Both the position numbers and the translations under genes were made by a program. This document shows positions 1-4,894 of a DNA stretch of 6,183 nt, in pieces (position 1 is the stretch's first letter; each line of letters starts with the position of its first letter). The stretch spans positions 1 through 6,183 of the forward strand of contig JAUPWC010000340.1 in assembly GCA_030916665.1 (NCBI GenBank). The letters run 5' to 3'. The DNA comes from Verrucomicrobiota bacterium (GTDB lineage: Bacteria; Verrucomicrobiota; Verrucomicrobiia; Opitutales; Opitutaceae). The notes under the pieces were generated by a model. The model was not told the origin of the DNA. It saw only the letters and a program-made list of their open reading frames with translations, and ran no database searches.

Positions 1-371
1 AGACCGTGGTGCTCGGCCGGATCTGCTACGAAACCTGGCCGCGCGTGCAGGAAGACGGGCGGCAACCGGTGGTGATCAGCTCCAACCGGGCGCTCGCGAA
101 GCCGGGCGTGCAAGTGGCCGGAAACGTCTCCGACGCCCTCGCCCTCGCGCAACAGCTGCCCGGCCGCATCATGGTCTGCGGCGGCCAGCGCATCTACGAG
201 GAGACCCTCCCGCTCGCCGACCGCATCCTGCTCACGCTCGTGCATGCGCCGGTGGAGGGCGACACCTGGTTTCCCGAGTGGCGGCAACTAGCCTGGCGGG
301 AAACCTGGAAACGCGAGAGCGCCGACCTGAATTACCGCTACACCTTCTCGATTCTTGAGCGGGTGCGGTAG
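1..371 (+). CDS. folA: Dihydrofolate reductase, C-terminal part (5' truncated by window edge)
   Basis: This gene encodes a cytoplasmic enzyme that reduces dihydrofolate to tetrahydrofolate with NADPH, supplying one-carbon units for thymidylate and purine synthesis. The reading frame is open from base 3 to a TAG at 369-371, giving about 122 residues. Visible family motifs are TVVLGR followed by YETWP (the usual VMGRxTxES cofactor-binding stretch), VCGGQRIYEETLPLAD (the GG-containing NADPH loop plus helix) and GDTWFPEW (the conserved gDtxFP near the C-terminus). DHFRs are usually about 160-170 residues, so roughly 40 N-terminal residues, including the catalytic acidic residue, lie outside the window. 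The GTG at base 6 is therefore an internal valine and not a start. The stop codon lies inside a large palindrome (367-420) that may act as the 3' end of the transcript. The family call is firm. Whether the enzyme is chromosomal FolA or a resistance-type DHFR cannot be decided from this part, although the context looks ordinary. Confidence 0.9.
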   Translation, partial: TVVLGRICYETWPRVQEDGRQPVVISSNRALAKPGVQVAGNVSDALALAQQLPGRIMVCGGQRIYEETLPLADRILLTLVHAPVEGDTWFPEWRQLAWRETWKRESADLNYRYTFSILERVR

Positions 372-420
372 GGCGAGTCGTCCCGTCGAGCCGCGGCTCA
401 TCCGGAGGATTCGCCCTACC
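367..420. repeat. 54-nt imperfect palindrome overlapping the folA stop
   Basis: The outer arms ggtagggcga (367-376) and tcgccctacc (411-420) are perfect 10-bp complements. At exactly the same centre is a perfect 12-bp palindrome, gagccgcggctc (388-399). The bases between match only in part. The shared centre (393.5) shows that this is one element, not two chance repeats. It covers the folA stop codon and could form a long hairpin in the mRNA, so it may protect the 3' end or terminate transcription. There is no U-tract. It resembles an interspersed genomic palindrome, but I see only one copy here. Confidence 0.65.
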
Positions 421-460
421 TGTCGAACGTAACTTCTTTGGGTAATGCTCAGCAATGGAG

Positions 461-480
461 CCGGGGCGCCCTCGCCCCGG
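461..480. terminator. GC-rich hairpin downstream of folA
   Basis: A perfect 8-bp stem (461-468 with 473-480, ccggggcg/cgccccgg) closes a 4-nt loop and is followed by only two T residues on the + strand. It is 90 nt past the folA stop. It could be a weak terminator or part of another interspersed repeat. The lack of a U-run keeps confidence modest. Confidence 0.4.
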
Positions 481-489
481 TTGGAGCAA

Positions 490-566
490 GATTCTTCGCG
501 GCGCCCAGGATGACCGGCATAAAAGGTTTTCCCTCCTGCGTGTCATTCTGAGCGCAGCGAAGAATC
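490..566. repeat. Imperfect inverted repeat of a common interspersed family
   Basis: The arms at 490-514 and 542-566 are 25 nt each and match as inverted copies at 22 of 25 positions, with a 27-nt spacer. The right arm begins gtcattctgagcgcagcgaa and runs on to gaatc. I recall this motif as a frequent intergenic repeat in several unrelated bacterial phyla, but that is memory and was not searched. The right arm ends in a 10-bp tandem duplication (agaatccaag, 561-570 and 571-580). No coding sequence is credible across the element. Confidence 0.6.
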
Positions 567-579
567 CAAGAGAATCCAA

Positions 580-599
580 GAGCGCGGGAAACCCGGCTC
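580..599 (-). terminator. Possible terminator of the DUF2892 gene
   Basis: Read on the minus strand, 19 nt past the DUF2892 stop, the sequence folds as GAGC+CGGG paired with CCCG+GCTC. There is one bulged C and a TTT loop, giving 8 bp in total. A T-containing but interrupted run (TTGGATTCTCTT) follows. The position and polarity suit a factor-independent terminator, but the tract is not a clean poly-U. Confidence 0.4.
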
Positions 600-618
600 C
601 AGCCAGATCCGACAAGCT

Positions 619-807
619 TTAGTGGTCGCACGCCGTCGTGTCGATGTGCAGCAGAGCGTAGAGCGGACAGTAGCCGAAGATGGCAGTCAGAGCGGGCAGC
701 AGTCCGATCAGGCCCCACCAGGTCTCCACATGCACGCCCCACAGTCCGATGATGCAACCTCCGACAAACCGCAGGCCCGTGTCGATTGATCCGATGTTGG
801 TTTTCAT
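619..807 (-). CDS. DUF2892 (YgaP-like transmembrane domain) small membrane protein
   Basis: This is a 62-residue protein starting MKTNIGSIDTGLR. It matches the usual DUF2892 pattern: an N-terminal xNxGSxDxxxR motif, two hydrophobic helices (about residues 12-25 and 30-45, with WWGLIGLLPALTAIFG) and the C-terminal GYCPLY motif with Cys47. A further Cys60 lies two residues before the end. The family is an inner-membrane domain, sometimes fused to rhodanese domains, and its function as a stand-alone protein is not established. I chose the ATG at 807 because AAGGAGAT lies 6-13 nt upstream of it. An upstream in-frame ATG at 831 would place that ribosome site inside the coding region. The gene is about 185 nt downstream of the carbonic anhydrase homologue on the same strand. 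A REPIN-like element and its own ribosome site separate them, so it is probably transcribed separately. Confidence 0.85.
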   Translation of the reverse strand: MKTNIGSIDTGLRFVGGCIIGLWGVHVETWWGLIGLLPALTAIFGYCPLYALLHIDTTACDH

Positions 808-813
808 GGCGTC

Positions 814-821
814 ATCTCCTT
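814..821 (-). promoter_or_regulatory. Shine-Dalgarno site fixing the DUF2892 start
   Basis: On the minus strand AAGGAGAT precedes the ATG at 807, with 8 nt between AGGAG and the start codon. It is the only strong Shine-Dalgarno sequence in the window and decides between the starts at 831 and 807. Confidence 0.8.
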
Positions 822-866
822 TTGTCGCCATGACTTTACTCCCCCGGCTGGCGGGCCGCTCCGCAG

Positions 867-880
867 ATTTTGGCCAAAAT
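867..880. promoter_or_regulatory. 14-bp perfect palindrome upstream of the DUF2892 gene
   Basis: The sequence attttggccaaaat is a perfect palindrome about 60 nt upstream of the DUF2892 start, set in GC-rich surroundings. The size and symmetry fit a dimeric regulator's operator, but no regulator gene is present and no promoter hexamers can be supported nearby. It could also be a chance AT-rich palindrome. Confidence 0.3.
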
Positions 881-911
881 GTGCGAACTCAAAGCCCGTG
901 CAGAGCTTCCC

Positions 912-970
912 TGTGGGAGCGAGCTTGCTCGCGACTTCGCGCGGATGTCGCGAGCAAGCTCGCTCCCACA
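912..970. repeat. REPIN-like element: two inverted REP-type palindromes
   Basis: Two 24-nt arms (912-935 and 947-970) are exact reverse complements around an 11-nt spacer. Each arm carries its own smaller palindrome: gcgagcttgctcgc at 919-932 and gcgagcaagctcgc at 950-963. A pair of inverted REP units, each able to fold alone, is the defining layout of REPINs, which RAYT-type (TnpA-REP) transposases mobilise in trans. No RAYT gene is in the window. The arm sequence tgtgggagcgagcttgctcg resembles REP sequences I recall from Pseudomonas. The element begins 21 nt past the carbonic anhydrase stop, so its hairpin probably also shapes that mRNA's 3' end. Confidence 0.75.
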
Positions 971-991
971 CAAAGACGAAGTGCGGGCCCC

Positions 992-1519
992 TTACTCCTT
1001 CCGGCCTGAGTGGGCCTGGGCGACCTCGACGTATTTTTCGGCCCAGGCCCGCAGGCCCATCAATTCGCTCTCCTTGAGCGGGCGCACGACCTTGGCCGGG
1101 GAACCGAGGATCATCGAGCCCGCCGGGGCGACGAAACGCTGCGTGACCAGCGCGTTCGCCCCAACGATGCAATGGTCTCCGATCACGGCTCCGTCGAGAA
1201 TCGTCGCGCCCATGCCGATCAGGCACTCGTCGCCAATGGTGCAGGCGTGGATGATGGCGCTGTGGCCGATGGTCGTGTAGCGGCCGACCTTCACGCCGTA
1301 ATCGTCGGCCAGATGCACGACCGCGAGGTCCTGCACGTTGGAACCCTCGCCGATCTCGATCGTGTTGATGTCGCCGCGCAGCACGCAGCCATACCACACA
1401 CTGCTGAGCGGACCAAGTTTCACGTCTCCCATCACGCTGGCATTGGGCGCCACGAAGGCCGCGTGTTTGGTATCGGGAGTTTTGCCCAGATGCCGGGCCA
1501 GCCGTTCCTTGATGTCCAT
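992..1519 (-). CDS. Gamma-class carbonic anhydrase family protein (left-handed beta-helix)
   Basis: This is a 175-residue hexapeptide-repeat protein, the normal size for the YrdA/PaaY/gamma-carbonic anhydrase-like group. Hexapeptide coils run from about residue 22 to 140, with repeated [IVL]G-type turns (VMGDVKLGPLS, IEIGEGSNVQD, ACTIGDECLIGMGATILDG, AVIGDHCIVGAN), followed by a C-terminal helix (about 147-170). The three zinc-ligand histidines are in place: His69 (VVH), His86 (IGH) and His91 (IIH). Arg48, Asp50 and Gln63, which align with active-site residues of the Methanosarcina enzyme Cam, are also present. The fold forms trimers with the metal between subunits. Reversible CO2 hydration is possible, but many short members lacking Cam's acidic loop show little or no activity, so the reaction is uncertain. 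The ATG at 1519 begins MDIKERL and has no Shine-Dalgarno sequence. The start lies 9 nt after the stop of the small upstream membrane gene, suggesting co-transcription and possibly coupling. Confidence 0.9.
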   Translation of the reverse strand: MDIKERLARHLGKTPDTKHAAFVAPNASVMGDVKLGPLSSVWYGCVLRGDINTIEIGEGSNVQDLAVVHLADDYGVKVGRYTTIGHSAIIHACTIGDECLIGMGATILDGAVIGDHCIVGANALVTQRFVAPAGSMILGSPAKVVRPLKESELMGLRAWAEKYVEVAQAHSGRKE

Positions 1520-1528
1520 GCCGGCAGC

Positions 1529-1678
1529 CTAGGACTTGTCGGTGGGAGGGCAAACCTCGGTTACGCGCGGCCGGCGACCGCCGGAAACCCAGACAATGAG
1601 CCCGACCAGACACCCGGCCGAGATGACCGCTCCGGCCATGAGGCCGGCAAAGAGAATGATCAGATCGAGCACGTCCAT
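1529..1678 (-). CDS. Small single-pass membrane protein, unrecognised
   Basis: This 49-residue reading frame runs from an ATG at 1678 to a TAG ending at 1529. The protein starts MDVLDLIILFAGLMAGAV, has one long hydrophobic segment (about residues 4-32) with small-residue spacing (Gly12, Ala15, Gly16, Gly22, Gly26), then an Arg-rich juxtamembrane patch (GGRRPR, 33-38) and a short polar tail with Cys43 and a PPTDKS end. The basic patch after the helix predicts a cytoplasmic C-terminus. I do not recognise a family. Support for a real gene is the coherent membrane-protein layout and the 9-nt gap to the carbonic anhydrase homologue on the same strand, filling what would otherwise be an empty leader. 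Weak points are its size and the lack of a Shine-Dalgarno site. Instead CACCCCGCCCAC precedes the ATG. A TCTAAT 15 nt upstream of the ATG could be a -10 hexamer, giving a very short leader, but no matching -35 is visible. Confidence 0.55.
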   Translation of the reverse strand: MDVLDLIILFAGLMAGAVISAGCLVGLIVWVSGGRRPRVTEVCPPTDKS

Positions 1679-1786
1679 GTGGGCGGGGTGCGGATTAGAC
1701 GCGCACCGCGGAGAAAGGTTTCAGCCCAAAAGAATCTCGCGCCGGGTCCGCCCCCTGCTACTCATGACGGGCAATCCGCCCCGCCC

Positions 1787-3118
1787 ATGGAGCAATTCAC
1801 CCACATTCTGCGCGGTCTGTTCGGTTACGTCGCGCTCGTCGGCATCGCCGTTCTGCTCAGTTACAACCGCAGAGCCATCAACTGGCGCCTCGTCGCCGCC
1901 GGCGCGCTCCTCCAGATGCTCTTCGCCGCGGCGGTGCTCTTTGTCGGGCCGGTGCGCGACGCCGTCGAATGGGTCGGCGGGATTTTTGTCGCGCTGATGG
2001 GCTTCACCGGCGAGGGCGTGCGGTTCGTGTTCGGCTCGCTCGCCGACCAGGACAAGCACGGCGTGGTCTTCGCGATCGGCATCCTGCCCTCGATCATCTT
2101 CTTCTCGGCGTTCACCTCGATGCTCTACTACCTGGGCATCCTGCAGAAGATCGTCTATGCCTACGCGTGGGTCATCTCGAAGTTCATGCCGCTCTCCGGC
2201 GCCGAGACGCTGAGTGCTTCCGCCAACATCTTCCTCGGCCAGACCGAGGCGCCGTTCCTGATCAAGCCCTACCTGCCGACTCTGACCCGCTCGGAGCTGT
2301 TCACCGTGATGGTCGGCGGCATGGCCACCATCGCCGGCGCCGTGATGATCGCCTACATCAGCTTCCTGGGCGGCGGCAGCGTCGAGCAACAGGTGCTCTT
2401 CGCCACGCACCTCATCACCGCCTCGGTCATCAACGCCCCGCCCGGCCTCATGGTGTCTAAGATCATCCTGCCTCAGACCGAGCCGATCAGCGCGGACCTC
2501 GCCGTCTCCAAGGAGAAGATCGGCTCCAACCTCGTGGACGCCGTCTGCCTCGGCACGACCGACGGCCTGAAGCTCGCCGCCAACGTCGGCGCCATGCTCA
2601 TCGCCTTCACCGCGCTGGTCGCGCTGTTCAACGCGGTCTTCGGCTGGGTCGGGGCGCCGCACACCCTCACCATCGCCGGCAACGAGATCTTCACCTACCC
2701 CGGCTTCAACGGCTGGATCGAGCAGGTCACGGGCGGGGCCTTCAAGGCCTTCTCCCTCGAATTCATCCTCGGCATCGTCTATGCCCCGATCGCCTGGCTC
2801 ATCGGCATCGACAGCGGCTACCTCCTCCAGTCCGGCCAGCTGCTCGGCACCCGCACGGTACTCAACGAGTTCGTGTCCTTCCTCCAGCTCGGCCAGATGA
2901 AATCCTCGGGCGCACTCACCGACCAGCGCACGATCATCATCCTCACCTACGCGATGTGCGGCTTCGCCAACATCGTGTCCATCGGCATCCAGATCGGCGG
3001 CATCGGGACGCTCGCGCCCAACCAGCGGGAAAACCTCGCCGCGCTCGGCGTGAAGGCCGTCTTCGGCGGCACCATCGCCTGCTACCTCTCCGCCTGCGTG
3101 GCCGGCATGATGATCTGA
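1787..3118 (+). CDS. nupC: Concentrative nucleoside transporter (NupC/CNT family)
   Basis: This 443-residue inner-membrane protein imports nucleosides using a cation gradient. The N-terminal part has three hydrophobic helices (about residues 11-25, 34-54, 62-83). The transport core follows, with GQTEAPFLIKPYL at 151-163, ASVINAPPGLMVSKIILPQTE at 212-232, and LAANVGAMLIAF at 263-274. Residues that bind uridine in the Vibrio cholerae CNT structure have counterparts with identical spacing: Gly151-Gln152-Thr153-Glu154, Glu361, Phe393, Asn395 and Ser398. Asn147 and Thr181 fall where that protein holds sodium, so sodium coupling is likely. The length is slightly above the roughly 400 residues of bacterial members. 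The start is the ATG at 1787, which gives the canonical N-terminal helix. The frame stays open upstream to 1010, but that stretch is antisense to the carbonic anhydrase gene and lacks family similarity. CCGCCCCGCCC precedes the ATG in place of a Shine-Dalgarno sequence. The gene is divergent from the small membrane protein gene (108-nt gap) and stands alone. Confidence 0.93.
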   Translation: MEQFTHILRGLFGYVALVGIAVLLSYNRRAINWRLVAAGALLQMLFAAAVLFVGPVRDAVEWVGGIFVALMGFTGEGVRFVFGSLADQDKHGVVFAIGILPSIIFFSAFTSMLYYLGILQKIVYAYAWVISKFMPLSGAETLSASANIFLGQTEAPFLIKPYLPTLTRSELFTVMVGGMATIAGAVMIAYISFLGGGSVEQQVLFATHLITASVINAPPGLMVSKIILPQTEPISADLAVSKEKIGSNLVDAVCLGTTDGLKLAANVGAMLIAFTALVALFNAVFGWVGAPHTLTIAGNEIFTYPGFNGWIEQVTGGAFKAFSLEFILGIVYAPIAWLIGIDSGYLLQSGQLLGTRTVLNEFVSFLQLGQMKSSGALTDQRTIIILTYAMCGFANIVSIGIQIGGIGTLAPNQRENLAALGVKAVFGGTIACYLSACVAGMMI

Positions 3119-3130
3119 GCGCACCGGCCA

Positions 3131-3155
3131 GGATTTCAGTCGGGACGCGAAATCC
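3131..3155 (+). terminator. Weak stem-loop just after nupC
   Basis: A 7-bp perfect stem, ggatttc (3131-3137) with gaaatcc (3149-3155), encloses an 11-nt loop 12 nt past the nupC stop. There is no U-tract, so it is only a candidate 3'-end structure. Confidence 0.3.
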
Positions 3156-3272
3156 ATTCCATTCCCGTGGGAACATGAAGGGTCACGTCACCTGCTGAGT
3201 GCGTTCTGCCCGGCCGCGCCGTGGGGCGTTGAACCTACGGCTCCGTGAAGTTCAACAACACCGTCGACATGC

Positions 3273-3300
3273 CGTGACCGGCACCTGCTTGCCGGTCACG
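3273..3300. terminator. Strong hairpin in the convergent nupC / YdbH-like spacer
   Basis: A perfect 11-bp stem, cgtgaccggca (3273-3283) with tgccggtcacg (3290-3300), closes a 6-nt loop. It lies between two convergent genes: 155 nt past the nupC stop and 43 nt past the stop of the gene on the other strand. Being symmetric it could serve both transcripts, but neither side has a T-run. The rest of 3119-3342 holds no credible gene. Confidence 0.45.
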
Positions 3301-3329
3301 CCACCCGCCCCGCGCAATCTCCCGGGCCC

Positions 3330-3346
3330 CTGACCCGCCCGGTCAG
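3330..3346 (-). other. Small hairpin across the YdbH-like stop codon
   Basis: The 6-bp stem ctgacc (3330-3335) with ggtcag (3341-3346) and its 5-nt loop includes the stop codon at 3343-3345. It is a modest structure and could be chance in GC-rich DNA. Confidence 0.25.
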
Positions 3347-4797
3347 CGCCGCCCTCCCTCAATTTCGAAGTAGCGTTCCACCGCCCCGTTCAGGTGGTGG
3401 GTGAAGGCTACGGGCCGTCCGTCCACCCAGCCGCGCACACTGCTGCGGACCGAGGTGCCCAGCGGAAGGTCCGGCGGCCTGAACTCCACGCGGCAATCCT
3501 CCAGCCTCACCAACACGCCCTGATTGCCCACCGTCTTGAGCCGGCGCTCGGTCTCGGCATCCATGCGTGCGCCGGAGCGAAGGAGCGCCCCGGCGTTGAG
3601 CTGGAGCTCAGCTGCGGTCCCGGGCCGCACGGACAGCTCGCCGCCGCTGATCAACACGTCTCCGTCGCTCACTCGCAGTGTGAGCGCGCCTTCGGCGCGC
3701 CCGCCAAGCCGCGTCGTCACCCGCGGGGTCAGCTCCAACAGCTGCGGTATGTGCAGATCCGCGACGTGCAGCTCCAAGTTGAGCGCGGTCTGTTCCAGCT
3801 GAAAACTGAACGGCAACGCCTCCACGCGCCCGCCCAGTCCCGCCGCGGTCGCGCGGGCGACGTTGATCTGCCGGCCATTCCAGAGACCGAAATCCGCTTC
3901 CGCGCCGGCGAACGCCAGTCGGCCGACGCGGAGCTGCCGCAGTTGCAACCGGCCCGAGGAAGTGCGCATTTTCCAGAGATCGGAAAACTCCAGGTCCGCC
4001 TCGGCGCCCTCGGCGGCGATGTCGCGCTTGCCCGCCCGCATGCTTCCATCCCGCAGGCTGACCCGCGCGGTGGCGGCGAAGCGCTTCGCCGTGACCTTGC
4101 CTTCGACGACTCCGGTCAGGCGGCCGGCCAGCTGCCAAGGCGCGCCCCGCCGCGGCACCAGACGCTGGATCTGCGGCGACCAAACTGCGAGATCGAGCTC
4201 CGCACTGTGGACCTGAAAGTCGAGCTCCTGCCCGGCGCGCGACAGGGTGCCGCTGCCCGCCAGTCGGAAGCCCTCGGCTTCAGCGACGAGGCTGCCGATC
4301 CAGGACGTGCCGCTCTTCGGCTCGCTCACCAGTTTGACCGCCACCGCCCGGTCGGGCGCCAGGGCCATACGCACGATGAGCTCTCCTTCCAGCGCCAGTG
4401 AGCGAAACGGCGGCGGCACCGGCTCGTCGCCCAGGCCTCCGTCCGCGTAGGTGTTCCAATCGCCGGTGAACAGATCGGAATCGTCGAGCGCCACCGGCAG
4501 ACGCGCGCCCTCGACGCGCACGTCGCCCAGGGAAACCTGCCACCATTTTTCCCGGCTGAGGGTCACCCGCCGCGCGCCGACCGCCTGCGAACGCAGCTGG
4601 AATTCCAAGTCCGGGATTTCCAGCCGCCAGGGCGTGCCACGCACCTCGCCGTGCCGGATTTCGGTGGCCCCGGCCATGCGCAGAACGGACCGCACCACGT
4701 AGCCCCCGAGCCAGTATCGGACCGCCAGCCCCCCGGCGACCAACCCCGCGGCCAGCGCGACGATCCAAAGCAGGCGCTGGCGCAAAATCGGATTCAT
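3343..4797 (-). CDS. YdbH/AsmA-like envelope protein (short form)
   Basis: This is a 484-residue protein with an N-terminal signal anchor (Arg6, Arg8, hydrophobic 9-30) and no further membrane helices. The body is a run of alternating hydrophobic/polar beta strands with short polar turns, as in AsmA-like beta-taco proteins. The C-terminal region resembles the YdbH family: LGGRAEGALTLRVSDGDVLI (364-383), an SGGELSVRPG stretch, and a VLVRLEDCRVEF strand pair (428-439). E. coli YdbH is an inner-membrane-anchored periplasmic protein that works redundantly with TamB and YhdP in moving phospholipids to the outer membrane. By analogy this one would span part of the periplasm. It is only about half the length of E. 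coli YdbH, which is odd for a proposed bridge. I chose the ATG at 4797 because the anchor begins directly after it. The longer frame upstream is antisense to the next gene and has no domain. CACCCCGCCC precedes the ATG. A plain AsmA-like protein of unknown role is the main alternative. Confidence 0.65.
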   Translation of the reverse strand: MNPILRQRLLWIVALAAGLVAGGLAVRYWLGGYVVRSVLRMAGATEIRHGEVRGTPWRLEIPDLEFQLRSQAVGARRVTLSREKWWQVSLGDVRVEGARLPVALDDSDLFTGDWNTYADGGLGDEPVPPPFRSLALEGELIVRMALAPDRAVAVKLVSEPKSGTSWIGSLVAEAEGFRLAGSGTLSRAGQELDFQVHSAELDLAVWSPQIQRLVPRRGAPWQLAGRLTGVVEGKVTAKRFAATARVSLRDGSMRAGKRDIAAEGAEADLEFSDLWKMRTSSGRLQLRQLRVGRLAFAGAEADFGLWNGRQINVARATAAGLGGRVEALPFSFQLEQTALNLELHVADLHIPQLLELTPRVTTRLGGRAEGALTLRVSDGDVLISGGELSVRPGTAAELQLNAGALLRSGARMDAETERRLKTVGNQGVLVRLEDCRVEFRPPDLPLGTSVRSSVRGWVDGRPVAFTHHLNGAVERYFEIEGGRR

Positions 4798-4894
4798 GGG
4801 CGGGGTGTGCCGGAAAGCTGAGGGCTGCGCGGGCGGGCGACAATCGCGGAAAAACACTGGCCACCGCGCCCGCCCACCGCTTGGCTCAAGGTGC

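Noticed and set aside
808..831. Upstream ATG start for the DUF2892 gene
   Set aside because: The extension would encode the Shine-Dalgarno site, and the family N-terminus begins at the ATG at 807.
912..970. Assigning the whole window to Pseudomonas because of the REP-like arm
   Set aside because: A repeat resemblance alone is weak. The weak ribosome sites, the short YdbH-like protein and the gene order do not support it.
804..1613. 269-residue minus-strand frame over the carbonic anhydrase
   Set aside because: It is a frame-shifted shadow of the carbonic anhydrase gene, with low-complexity Arg/Gly content.
1010..1786. Long upstream extension of the nupC reading frame (702 residues in all)
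   Set aside because: It is antisense to the carbonic anhydrase and small membrane genes, has no domain, and is charged and low in hydrophobics. The family N-terminus starts at 1787.
1721..3157. 478-residue minus-strand open frame opposite nupC
   Set aside because: Its composition (runs of Asp, Glu, Gly, Arg, His) is typical of the antisense shadow of a GC-rich membrane gene. No motif was recognised.
3233..3277. Short tail YGSVKFNNTVDMP then stop, resembling the C-terminus of a decayed gene
   Set aside because: Only 14 codons sit between two in-frame stops. This is too short to identify or to separate from chance.
3684..3700. 7-bp GC hairpin inside the YdbH-like gene
   Set aside because: It is explained by coding GC-rich Gly/Arg/Ala codons, and no regulatory context exists.
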